From assembly GCA_900752285.1 (NCBI GenBank), contig CAADUW010000102.1, positions 1 to 10,834 of the forward strand: a DNA stretch of 10,834 nt, read 5' to 3'. Numbering within the stretch: the stretch's first letter is position 1; each line of letters begins with the position of its first letter. Shown here in pieces: positions 1 to 6,198 of this stretch. The translations under genes and the position numbers were made by a program. The stretch comes from an uncultured Oscillospiraceae bacterium (GTDB lineage Bacteria; Bacillota; Clostridia; Oscillospirales; Oscillospiraceae). The notes below the pieces were generated by a model. The model made no database searches. It worked only from the letters and a program-made list of their open reading frames with translations, and had not been told where the DNA came from.

Positions 1-20
1 AGAGAGACCACCCTGGGGTG

Positions 21-97
21 CGCCCCGACAGAAAATGATCAGAATCCCTTTGCCGCCTGCGGGCGGCAAACTCTGCGAGGCTTTTTTGACACGCTGA
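21..97 (+). repeat. Dispersed repeat module A, left copy
   Basis: Bases 21-78 are identical to the last 58 bases of the window (10777-10834). Bases 51-97 recur inverted at 2972-3018 with one mismatch. The module contains a perfect 9-bp stem-loop (49-57 with 62-70, loop TGCG), then CTCTGCGAGG, a run of six T (82-87) and TGACACGCTGA. It encodes nothing recognisable. The T-run lies 11 bases beyond the hairpin, so it is not a canonical intrinsic terminator. It appears to be a mobile or dispersed intergenic repeat; the mechanism is unknown. Confidence 0.85.
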
Positions 98-126
98 GAT
101 GCGGGCGGCTGACAGCCGCCCGCATC
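98..126. other. GC-rich perfect stem-loop downstream of the ABC operon
   Basis: This is a 13-bp perfect stem (98-110 with 114-126) with a 3-base loop GAC, directly abutting module A. It lies 50 bases beyond the stop codon of the minus-strand ATPase gene. Neither strand has a T-run right after the stem, so it is not a classical intrinsic terminator. It could protect the 3' end of the operon transcript or be part of the repeat family. A smaller hairpin (TACGT/ACGTA, 163-175) sits between it and the stop codon. No gene is seen in 1-176. Confidence 0.7.
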
Positions 127-176
127 TATTTGGTCTTCGGGAACTTCTGGATGGATCCGTGGTACGTTTTACGTAA

Positions 177-953
177 TTACAGCACCTTGGACAGGAAATC
201 CTTCAGTCTGGGATTCTGGGGGTGCTCAAAAATATCCTCGGGTGTTCCCTGCTCCAGCAGCTTGCCGTCCGCCATGAACAGGACCCGGCTGCCCACTTCC
301 CGGGCAAAGCCCATTTCGTGGGTCACAACCACCATGGTCATGCCGCCCCGGGCAAGCTCCTTCATGACCTCCAGCACCTCGCCCACCATTTCGGGATCCA
401 GTGCGGAGGTGGGCTCGTCAAAGAGCATGACCTCCGGCTCCATCATCATGGCCCGGACAATGGCCACCCGCTGCTTCTGTCCGCCGGACAGCTGAATGGG
501 GTACGCTTCCGCCCGGTCGGCAAGGCCCACCCGGGCAAGAAGCTGCCGGGCCTTATCCTCAGCCTGCGCCTTCGGCATATGCTTGACCTGAATGGGCGCA
601 AGGGTCATGTTGGCAAGGATGGTCTTGTGCGGGAAGAGGTTGAAGTGCTGGAACACCATGCCCATTTTCTCCCGGTGAAGATTGATGTCCACCTTCCCGG
701 TTTTTCCCGCGGCGTTTACGAAGGTGGGCTTGGAAATGTCGATGCCGTGGAAGAAAATCTCTCCCTCGTCGGGCTTTTCCAGCAAATTCAGACTCCGCAG
801 CAGGGTACTTTTGCCGGAACCGGAGGGCCCGATGACCGCGATCACGTCCCCCTTGTTTACGTCTACGGACACATCGTCCAGTGCGTGAATGGCGCCATGG
901 TTATACTGCTTTTTCAGGTGGCGCACCTGAATCAGGTTACCGGATGTCTCCAC
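177..953 (-). CDS. Polar amino acid ABC transporter, ATP-binding protein (GlnQ/HisP type)
   Basis: Cytoplasmic ATPase that powers amino acid import; 258 aa from the start chosen here. Visible motifs are Walker [10 protein letters not shown] (residues 42-50), Q-loop glutamine (about 102) in [14 protein letters not shown] signature [10 protein letters not shown] (155-164), Walker [13 protein letters not shown] (175-186) and the switch histidine of [10 protein letters not shown] (212). These define the amino acid (PAAT) ATPase family, and all key residues are present. A short insertion (about residues 74-92, before the Q-loop) is longer than in E. coli GlnQ. A TTG start at 971 is possible, but AAAGGAG itself lies at its second and third codons, whereas GTG at 953 sits 8 bases after that site, so 953 is preferred. 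It overlaps the permease gene by 17 bases, implying translational coupling. The substrate amino acid cannot be told from sequence. Confidence 0.95.
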   Translation of the reverse strand: METSGNLIQVRHLKKQYNHGAIHALDDVSVDVNKGDVIAVIGPSGSGKSTLLRSLNLLEKPDEGEIFFHGIDISKPTFVNAAGKTGKVDINLHREKMGMVFQHFNLFPHKTILANMTLAPIQVKHMPKAQAEDKARQLLARVGLADRAEAYPIQLSGGQKQRVAIVRAMMMEPEVMLFDEPTSALDPEMVGEVLEVMKELARGGMTMVVVTHEMGFAREVGSRVLFMADGKLLEQGTPEDIFEHPQNPRLKDFLSKVL

Positions 954-1635
954 GGCGCATTCTCCTTTCAAAATACTGAATAAGCTTGGAGGTGGGGAAG
1001 GTCAGGCAGAAATAAATCAGGCTGGCAATGATCAGTGCCTCCGCGATGGTATAGGTTGCCGCCTTCACACTGTTGACGGCGGACATGATCTCCTGCACGC
1101 CTACTGTCCAGCAGATGGAGGACTCCTTGATGATGGTCACGAACTCATTGGCAATGGCGGGCAGAATGTTTTTGATTGCCTGGGGCAAAACAACGAAGCG
1201 CATGTTCTGTGCCTGGGTCAGGCCCAGACTCCGGGCGGCCTCGGTCTGTCCCACGTCGATGGACTGAATACCGGAACGGATGATCTCACTGAGGTAGGCA
1301 CCGGAGTTCAGAGACAGAGCCACCACGCCGGGAATGAACCGTTCAAACCGGATGAAGCCGAACAGCTTCCAGGTGGGCAGGGACACCGGCGCCATGATCA
1401 CATAGTACACAAGGAACAGCTGGACCATCATGGGGGTCGCGCGGATGACCTCCACATAGGTCGCGGAGATCGCCTTGAGCACCTTTACCCGAGACATCCG
1501 CATCAGAGACAGCAGAAGTGCCAGAAGGAAACCGAAAATCACCGTGAACGCGGACAATGCCACGGTGCAGAGCATGCCCTGCCAGAACAGGGACATGTAG
1601 GGCAGAATTTTTTGAAAGCCCCGGATCGTGATCAT
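937..1635 (-). CDS. Polar amino acid ABC transporter, permease (HisM/GlnP type)
   Basis: Inner-membrane channel subunit, 232 aa. About five hydrophobic segments are visible (roughly residues 20-44, 66-88, 101-119, 156-175, 197-215). The family hallmark [18 protein letters not shown] (61-78) and the EAA loop EAARSLGLT followed by LPQAI (132-154), which docks on the ATPase, are intact. The reading frame is open to 1659, but ATG at 1635 is preferred because AAAGGAG (1643-1649) lies 7 bases upstream; the ATG at 1659 has no such site. Only one permease gene is present, so the transporter is probably a homodimer in the membrane. It sits between the binding-protein gene (upstream, 78-base gap with a hairpin) and the ATPase gene (17-base overlap). 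Confidence 0.95.
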   Translation of the reverse strand: MITIRGFQKILPYMSLFWQGMLCTVALSAFTVIFGFLLALLLSLMRMSRVKVLKAISATYVEVIRATPMMVQLFLVYYVIMAPVSLPTWKLFGFIRFERFIPGVVALSLNSGAYLSEIIRSGIQSIDVGQTEAARSLGLTQAQNMRFVVLPQAIKNILPAIANEFVTIIKESSICWTVGVQEIMSAVNSVKAATYTIAEALIIASLIYFCLTFPTSKLIQYFERRMRRGDIR

Positions 1636-1655
1636 GAAATTTCTCCTTTCGCACG

Positions 1656-1690
1656 CCATTCCCCCGGGAGCGGAAGCCCTCGGGGGATGG
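1656..1690 (-). other. Intercistronic stem-loop between binding protein and permease
   Basis: CCATTCCCCCGGGAG (1656-1670) pairs with CCCTCGGGGGATGG (1677-1690), with one bulged base and a G-T pair, giving a stem of about 12 bp. It lies in the 78 bases between the binding-protein stop and the permease start, just upstream of the permease ribosome binding site. No T-run follows on the minus strand. Such hairpins are known in other importer operons (for example malE-malF) to let the binding protein be made in excess by stabilising the upstream mRNA or causing partial termination. That role here is inferred. Confidence 0.6.
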
Positions 1691-1713
1691 AATCATTTTT
1701 CGGATGATGGGGA

Positions 1714-2598
1714 TCAGCCTGCGGTGCCGTCCTCGCTCAGCAGACCCTCATAGATGCTGCCGGAAGCGGCGGCATTGGCGTCGGCCACGAACTGTGCCAT
1801 GGAGCCGTCGTCAATGGCAGCCTTGATGGCAAGGTTCACGGCAGCCAGCAGTGCGCCGTTGCCCTTGGACACGCCGACTGCTGAGCCTTCAGAATCATAG
1901 GGGACGTCCAGCACGACCGCCAGATCGGGGTAGGTCTTTGCATAGGTCTCGGCAACCACGGTCTCGATGTAAGCGCCCTGCAGCTTGCCGCTGAGGACCT
2001 CGGCGATGATATCGGTGACTTTGCTCAGCTCCACGATGTCGGCATCGGGAGAGTTGGTCTTGGCCAGATCCGCCTGAATGGAGCCCACCTGCGCGCCGAT
2101 CTGATATTCGGCCTTGTTGGTGTCTGCCAGCGTCTGGAAGTTGCCTGCCAGCTCCTTGGAGGTCACGAAGGACTGACCGCCGGTATAGTAAATGTCGGAA
2201 AAGTCCATGGAATCCGCGCGGGCGGGGTCAGGGGAGTAGCCTGCCATGCCCAGATCGGTCTTTTTGTTGGCCAGCTCCATCAGGGTGCCGTCAAAGTCCA
2301 TGGGAACCACTTCCAGCTCCAGTCCCAGATAGTCGGCGATGTAGCCCGCCAGCGCAATATCGAAGCCCGCCAGCGTGGGGTTGCCGCTCTCGTCCAGAGA
2401 ATAGAACTCATAGGGGGCAAAGTCCGGGCTGGTGGCCACGGTCAGCTTGCCGGAAGAAACGGTCTTGAGCAGGGGCTTCAGCTCCTCGATGGTCATGGCG
2501 GAATAATCCTTGTCGTCGGCAGCGTCGGACTTGCCGCAGCCGGCGAAGCACAGCGCCAGCATGGTCACAGCCAGCAGCATACAAATCAGTTTTTTCAT
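1714..2598 (-). CDS. Amino acid ABC transporter substrate-binding lipoprotein (SBP_bac_3 family)
   Basis: Extracellular, lipid-anchored receptor for the importer; 294 aa. The signal peptide is MKK plus a hydrophobic stretch ending in the lipobox FAGC, with the acylated cysteine at residue 21. The mature protein shows the family 3 pattern: LTVATSPDFAPYEFY (52-66), GFDIALAGYIADYLG (78-92) and DPARADSMDFSDIYY (124-138), whose Arg127 would bind the substrate carboxylate. A second-lobe GKLQGAYIETVVAETYA segment follows. AAGGAG lies 9 bases before the ATG at 2598. It is the first gene of the operon, directly behind a strong promoter, as expected for the subunit needed in highest amount. Family assignment is secure; the ligand is not. 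Confidence 0.95.
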   Translation of the reverse strand: MKKLICMLLAVTMLALCFAGCGKSDAADDKDYSAMTIEELKPLLKTVSSGKLTVATSPDFAPYEFYSLDESGNPTLAGFDIALAGYIADYLGLELEVVPMDFDGTLMELANKKTDLGMAGYSPDPARADSMDFSDIYYTGGQSFVTSKELAGNFQTLADTNKAEYQIGAQVGSIQADLAKTNSPDADIVELSKVTDIIAEVLSGKLQGAYIETVVAETYAKTYPDLAVVLDVPYDSEGSAVGVSKGNGALLAAVNLAIKAAIDDGSMAQFVADANAAASGSIYEGLLSEDGTAG

Positions 2599-2619
2599 TT
2601 TCCTCTTCTCCTTAATCGG

Positions 2620-2636
2620 GAACCCCGGTGGGGTTC
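2620..2636 (-). promoter_or_regulatory. Small leader hairpin of the ABC operon
   Basis: GAACCCC and GGGGTTC form a perfect 7-bp stem around a 3-base loop. It falls in the predicted 5' leader (about 48 bases) between the transcription start and the ribosome binding site AAGGAG (2608-2613). It is 6 bases from that site, so it may affect mRNA stability or translation, or be a dyad operator. It is too small to be a riboswitch, and there is no room for an antiterminator. Confidence 0.45.
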
Positions 2637-2652
2637 GTTTGTTGATAGCTGC

Positions 2653-2681
2653 ATTATACGCCGTATATTATTCATTGTCAA
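2653..2681 (-). promoter_or_regulatory. Sigma-A promoter of the amino acid importer operon
   Basis: Read on the minus strand, TTGACA (2681-2676) and TATAAT (2658-2653) are both perfect consensus hexamers, separated by exactly 17 bases. The start of transcription would be near 2646. The -10 box is part of an imperfect dyad (ATTATACG-C-CGTATATT, 2653-2669), a possible operator for a repressor. The strength of the core promoter suggests control by repression rather than activation; this is inference. Confidence 0.85.
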
Positions 2682-2857
2682 GCGGATAATCATACAAAGA
2701 AGAAAAAACTTTTCCGGGTGCAGGCTGGTTATTTCTACCAATTTTTTTCATTGTATTTGTGTATATACAGATATTCTCCGGTTATATGCGCATTTGTCCC
2801 CGGAATTCGTCTGCATGAATATTCGTTATTGCTGTATATATACGTTCGCAAACGCAC
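2682..2857. other. AT-rich gene-free part of the divergent intergenic region
   Basis: No convincing gene is seen here; the short open frames through it run into the downstream repeat. The stretch is much more AT-rich than its surroundings. It contains the palindromes GTATATAC (2761-2768), ATGCGCAT (2786-2793) and GTATATATAC (2834-2843). The arms TATATACAG-ATATTC (2762-2776) and GAATAT...CTGTATATA (from about 2818) form a long interrupted inverted repeat with a 9-base interruption in the right arm. This could be regulatory DNA for the divergent promoters, but no known binding site is recognised. Confidence 0.4.
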
Positions 2858-2873
2858 ACCGCCGGCAGGCGGT
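2858..2873. other. Short stem-loop flanking the composite repeat
   Basis: ACCGCC and GGCGGT form a 6-bp stem with a 4-base loop GGCA. It closely resembles the GCCGCC/GGCGGC hairpin of module A and lies 9 bases outside module B, so it may belong to the same repeat family. Confidence 0.45.
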
Positions 2874-2882
2874 CGGAACTCA

Positions 2883-2973
2883 GGGCAGCACCGCGCAATT
2901 CGGCAAGAAGTCTCAGACAGGATTTTTGCCCCAATTCAAAGTTTGGAAAACGAAGGAATCCTGTATGTATTTC
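2883..2973 (+). repeat. Dispersed repeat module B, intergenic copy
   Basis: These 91 bases match the reverse complement of 5980-6070 at 87 of 91 positions with no gap. It begins with the terminal motif GGCAGCACCGCGCAATT (2884-2900). The other copy lies inside the MITE-like element after maf; here the opposite end of that element is missing and module A is joined directly instead. Translating the two copies in the shared frame gives mostly amino-acid-changing differences, so selection for a peptide is not supported. Confidence 0.85.
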
Positions 2974-3018
2974 AGCGTGTCAGAAAAGCCTCGCAGAGTT
3001 TGCCGCCCGCAGGCGGCA
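2972..3018 (-). repeat. Dispersed repeat module A, inverted internal copy
   Basis: These 47 bases match the reverse complement of 51-97 with a single mismatch, including the stem-loop GCCGCC-CGCA-GGCGGC (3002-3017). The copy abuts module B exactly (junction at 2972-2973), forming a composite of about 136 bases between the two divergent operons. The part of module A corresponding to 21-50 is absent here. Confidence 0.85.
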
Positions 3019-3143
3019 GACTGCCGTCCATGCCGGGGTACTGCCAAATTTTTGCAAAGCTGTCCGCTCTTCCCATTTTCTTCTTCCGGCTTGCATTTCC
3101 TGTGAACTTCTCTTTAATATTTCATGAATTCCCGGCGGGGGAC

Positions 3144-3172
3144 TGGAAGTTTTGAAGTTTATGTGATATAAT
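3144..3172 (+). promoter_or_regulatory. Extended -10 promoter for the U32-maf genes
   Basis: TATAAT (3167-3172) is a perfect -10 hexamer preceded by TG one base upstream (3164-3165), an extended -10. The best -35 at a 17-base spacing is the weak TGGAAG (3144-3149). Transcription would start near 3179, giving a leader of about 26 bases with GGAGAGAG (3192-3199) as ribosome binding site. Confidence 0.7.
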
Positions 3173-3205
3173 GCCCATAAGTATACGATATGGAGAGAGC
3201 AGCTT

Positions 3206-5287
3206 ATGATCGAATTATTGGCGCCGGCGGGGTCCATGGATGCCCTGCGGGCTGCGGTTCAGAACGGGGCAAATGCCGTTTATCTGGGCTGCGGCAACTT
3301 CAACGCGCGGCAGAGTGCCAAAAATTTCACGCCCCAGACGCTGGAGGAGGCTCTGAAGTACTGCCACATCCGGGGCGTTGCCGTCCACCTGACCCTGAAC
3401 ACGCTGGTATCCGACCGGGAAAGTCCCCAGCTCGGGGAGCTGATCCGGTTCGCCGCCCGGGCAGGCGTGGACGCATTTATCGTGCAGGATCTGGGCGTGG
3501 TGCAGCTGTGCCGCCAGATCGCGCCTCAGGTGGAGATTCACGGCTCCACCCAGATGACCATCCACTCCCTTGCCGGGGTGCAGCTGTGCGCCGCCATGGG
3601 TTTGAAGCGGGTGGTGCTGAGCCGGGAGCTGAGCCGGGAGGAGATCCGCCACATCTGCGCCAATTCCCCCATTGCCATTGAGGTATTTGCCCACGGCGCC
3701 CTGTGCATGTGCTACTCCGGGCAGTGCTACCTGTCCGCCGCCATCGGCGGGCGCTCCGGCAACCGGGGGCGCTGTGCCCAGCCCTGCCGCCAGAGCTACG
3801 GCTACACCCGCTGGGAACACCGCTACCCCCTGAGTCTGAAGGACAACTGTCTGGTACACTATCTGGACGAATTGCAGGAAATGGGCGTGGCGTCCCTGAA
3901 GCTGGAGGGGCGGATGAAGCGGCCGGAATACGTGGCCGCGGTCACCGCAGTGTACCGGCAGGCGCTGGACACCCACGAGGTTACACAGGAAATGCGGGAG
4001 GCGCTGTACAAGGCGTTCAACCGGCAGGGCTTTACCGACGGCTATTATACAAACCGGGTGAATTCCAAAATGTTCGGCATTCATCAGGAGGAAAAGCAGG
4101 ACAACAGCTGGCTGGGCGACGCCCGCCAGACCTACGAGACCGGAGAGCATCCGCTGGTGCCCGTCCGGTTTCTGGCGAAGGTCACCGTGGACGGCAGCAG
4201 CGTGTCCGTCCGGGACCCGGAGGGCAGGACCTGCACCGCCGAGGGTCCCCGGCCGGAACGGGCGGTGAATCTGTCCCTGACCGATGAAATGCTGACTCAG
4301 CGGGTAATCAAAACCGGCGGCACCCCCTATTACTGTGCCGGGATCCAGACTCAGGTGGATCCGGGGCTGATTATTTCCGCCTCCGCCATCAACACCATGC
4401 GCCGGGACGCGCTGAATCAGCTGACCGCGCTGCGGGCAAGACGGGAGGAGCGGACGATCCGCAAGCCCAAGCCCGTCCCCGCCTTCAAGGGTCCCAAGGG
4501 GCTGCCGGGACTGACCGTGCAGGTCGCCAGCCGGGAGCAGCTGACAAAGCAGCTGCTGAAGTCCGAAACCGCCATGCTGTATGTGCCGGTTTCCATTCTG
4601 CGGGACGACCCACGGCTCTGTCAGGCGCTTTTGCAGCGTGGAAAGCTGACCGCCGTTCTGCCCCGGGTGGTACACGACGGGGAGCTGCCCGCGCTGGCGG
4701 ACACCCTGCGGAAGCTTATGGAACTGGGACTCCGGGACGTGCTGGTGGGCAATCTGGGTCTGCTGATCCCCATGCGGGAACTGGGACTGCGGATCCGGGG
4801 AGACTTCGGACTGAATATTTTCAATTCCGTTTCCATGAACGTCATGCGTTCGCTGGAGCTTGCTTCCGTCACCGCCAGTTTTGAGATGACCCTGCCCCAG
4901 ATCCGGGACATGAGCAAGGCGGTGGACACGGAGCTGATCGCCTACGGCAGACTGCCGCTGATGATCACGGAGCACTGCCTGATCCGGAACCGGACGGGCG
5001 AATGCAGCTGCGGTCAGGGTGCGGTCAAGCTGGTGGACAAAACCGGAGCGGACTTCCCGGTGATCCGGGACGGAGACACCTGCCGGAGCGTCCTGCTCAA
5101 CGGCAGAAAGCTGAGTTGGCTGGACCGGCAGGACGATCTTGCCAAGCTGGGATTGTGGGCGATCCGTCTCAGCTTCACCACGGAAAACAGCCGGGAGGTG
5201 GACCGGGTGCTGGAGGATTATCTGAATCCCGCTCCCTTTGACCCCGGCTCCTGCACCAGAGGCCTGTATTTAAGAGGCGTGGAATAA
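3206..5287 (+). CDS. U32 family protein with DUF3656-like domain (RlhA/TrhP-type RNA hydroxylation protein)
   Basis: 693 aa, cytoplasmic, no signal peptide. The N-terminal barrel starts IELLAPAGSMDALRAAVQNGA. The U32 signature EVFAHGALCMCYSGQCYLS spans 159-177, and Cys167, Cys174, Cys190 and Cys194 match the four conserved cysteines of the family. The middle (about 290-415) resembles DUF3656, with VIKTGGTPYY and INTMRRDALNQL. The C-terminal part carries a further cysteine cluster (C591, C600, C602, C626) in LMITEHCLIRNRTGECSCG. Family members were first called peptidases or collagenases, but E. coli RlhA is needed for 23S rRNA C2501 hydroxylation and TrhP for tRNA wobble-uridine hydroxylation. 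Length and the DUF3656-like insert point to the RlhA branch. The start is supported by GGAGAGAG 6 bases upstream. It probably shares a transcript with maf (57-base gap). Confidence 0.9.
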   Translation: MIELLAPAGSMDALRAAVQNGANAVYLGCGNFNARQSAKNFTPQTLEEALKYCHIRGVAVHLTLNTLVSDRESPQLGELIRFAARAGVDAFIVQDLGVVQLCRQIAPQVEIHGSTQMTIHSLAGVQLCAAMGLKRVVLSRELSREEIRHICANSPIAIEVFAHGALCMCYSGQCYLSAAIGGRSGNRGRCAQPCRQSYGYTRWEHRYPLSLKDNCLVHYLDELQEMGVASLKLEGRMKRPEYVAAVTAVYRQALDTHEVTQEMREALYKAFNRQGFTDGYYTNRVNSKMFGIHQEEKQDNSWLGDARQTYETGEHPLVPVRFLAKVTVDGSSVSVRDPEGRTCTAEGPRPERAVNLSLTDEMLTQRVIKTGGTPYYCAGIQTQVDPGLIISASAINTMRRDALNQLTALRARREERTIRKPKPVPAFKGPKGLPGLTVQVASREQLTKQLLKSETAMLYVPVSILRDDPRLCQALLQRGKLTAVLPRVVHDGELPALADTLRKLMELGLRDVLVGNLGLLIPMRELGLRIRGDFGLNIFNSVSMNVMRSLELASVTASFEMTLPQIRDMSKAVDTELIAYGRLPLMITEHCLIRNRTGECSCGQGAVKLVDKTGADFPVIRDGDTCRSVLLNGRKLSWLDRQDDLAKLGLWAIRLSFTTENSREVDRVLEDYLNPAPFDPGSCTRGLYLRGVE

Positions 5288-5294
5288 CTGCGGA

Positions 5295-5319
5295 CGGTTC
5301 CGGACTTTCCGGAAAACCG
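5295..5319 (+). other. Stem-loop in the U32-maf gap
   Basis: CGGTTCCGGA and TCCGGAAAACCG pair as a stem of about 10 bp with a 2-base bulge and a 3-base loop CTT. No T-run follows, so it is not a terminator. It lies upstream of the maf ribosome binding site AAGGAG (5328-5333) and could influence mRNA processing between the two genes. Confidence 0.4.
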
Positions 5320-5344
5320 ATCTTCCGAAGGAGATATTTGCGTT

Positions 5345-5908
5345 ATGGAAATCATTCTGGCATCCGGCTCGCCCCGGCGGCGGGAGCTGATGGGGCTGTA
5401 CGGCGTGCCCTTTACGGTACGGGCAGCGGATATTGACGAAACCATGGACCCGGCCAAAGCCCCCTTTGACGAGGTGGCGCGGGTCAGCCGCCGGAAGGCG
5501 GAAGCCGTGGCCCGGTGCCCGGAGGATCTCGTCATTGCGGCGGACACCATTGTGGTCTGCGGCGGAAAGGTTCTGGGCAAGCCCCACAGCCGGGAGGAAG
5601 CGGCGGCCATGCTGCGGATGCTCTCCGGCAGCACCCATCAGGTCATGACGGGCTGCACGGTTCTCCGGGGCAGCCGCGCCGAAACCTTCACCCAGGTGAC
5701 GGAGCTTCACTTCCGGCCGCTGTCGGAGGCGGAGATCGCATCCTATATTGCCACCGGGGAGCCCATGGACAAGGCCGGGGCCTACGGCATTCAGGGCGGC
5801 GCCACCCTGTTCTGCGAGGGAATGACGGGCGACTATTATAATGTAATGGGTCTGCCGGTCTGCCGCCTGCAGCAGTCCCTTCGCCGTCTGGCACCGGAGG
5901 TATTCTAA
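5345..5908 (+). CDS. maf: Maf family nucleoside triphosphate pyrophosphatase
   Basis: 187 aa, the usual length. Maf proteins hydrolyse non-canonical or excess nucleotides to the monophosphate and pyrophosphate; the YhdE/Maf branch acts on dTTP and UTP, and Maf is also linked to septum inhibition in Bacillus. Visible motifs are ILASGSPRRRELM (4-16), DIDET (29-33), the conserved Lys51, AADTIVV..GKVLGKP (65-80), TGEPMDKAGAYGIQG (137-151) and YYNVMGLP (164-171), so all catalytic elements appear intact. AAGGAG lies 11 bases upstream, slightly long. Neighbours fit the common Firmicute order maf–mre genes, except that mreB is missing and a short repeat element follows. The TAA stop is part of the CTAA that flanks this element on both sides. 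The choice of dTTPase/UTPase over m7GTPase activity is inferred. Confidence 0.95.
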   Translation: MEIILASGSPRRRELMGLYGVPFTVRAADIDETMDPAKAPFDEVARVSRRKAEAVARCPEDLVIAADTIVVCGGKVLGKPHSREEAAAMLRMLSGSTHQVMTGCTVLRGSRAETFTQVTELHFRPLSEAEIASYIATGEPMDKAGAYGIQGGATLFCEGMTGDYYNVMGLPVCRLQQSLRRLAPEVF

Positions 5909-6069
5909 GGCAACGCCGCACAATTGCGTCTGCGAGTCTCCGCCGTCTTTTTGCCCCACTTCTTCCGTTTGAAAAACCAGAAACACATACAGGATTCCTT
6001 CGTTTTCCAAACTTTGAATTGGGACAAAACCCCTGTCTGAGACTTCTTGCCGAATTGCGCGGTGCTGCC
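5909..6069. mobile_element. MITE-like non-autonomous element (161 bp)
   Basis: The left end GGCAACGCCGCACAATT (5909-5925) and the inverted right end (6053-6069, read inverted as GGCAGCACCGCGCAATT) match at 14 of 17 positions. CTAA immediately flanks both ends (5905-5908 and 6070-6073), consistent with a 4-bp target duplication. Removing one CTAA and the element restores a plausible maf end with the same TAA stop. Inner bases 5980-6069 belong to module B, also found inverted at 2883-2973. There is no transposase gene and no plausible coding capacity. It separates maf from mreC and may weaken read-through. The class of transposase that would move it is unknown. Confidence 0.65.
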
Positions 6070-6198
6070 CTAAGGAACCTCTGAATTTGCGAGAAACGGG
6101 AATTTCCCGATTTTGTACCCTGCGAATTTTTCTGAAACGCAGGGCGAATTGGACAAAGGAAAACCTTCTCAATTTTATTTTTCTGACAGGAGACGCCT
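6070..6198 (+). other. Leader region upstream of mreC with dyad symmetries
   Basis: No gene is seen. The region holds a perfect 13-base palindrome CGGGAATTTCCCG (6097-6109) and a stem-loop CCCTGCG/CGCAGGG (6118-6124 with 6138-6144, 13-base loop). It also holds a small AAGG/CCTT hairpin before an AT-rich tract, and the mreC ribosome binding site AGGAGA (6188-6193). No promoter with good hexamers was found. The dyads could be operator or leader structures for the elongation operon, or further repeat-family debris. Confidence 0.45.

Noticed and set aside
98..126. Intrinsic terminator of the ABC importer operon
   Set aside because: The stem is strong, but the minus-strand sequence after it is TCAGCGTGTC with no T-run, so the hairpin was kept only as a stem-loop.
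2762..2843. CRISPR array or iteron-type origin suggested by repeated TATATAC motifs
   Set aside because: Only two short AT palindromes of different length with no regular spacing; no cas or replication gene nearby.
2718..3155. 145-codon frame sharing a run of similar residues with a minus-strand frame at 5270-6172
   Set aside because: The shared peptide comes from module B DNA. Most nucleotide differences change the amino acid, no ribosome binding site is seen, and the flanking residues differ completely.
3215..4975. 586-codon open frame on the minus strand
   Set aside because: It is antisense to the U32 gene. Its composition is rich in His, Gln, Gly and Pro with no recognisable domain.
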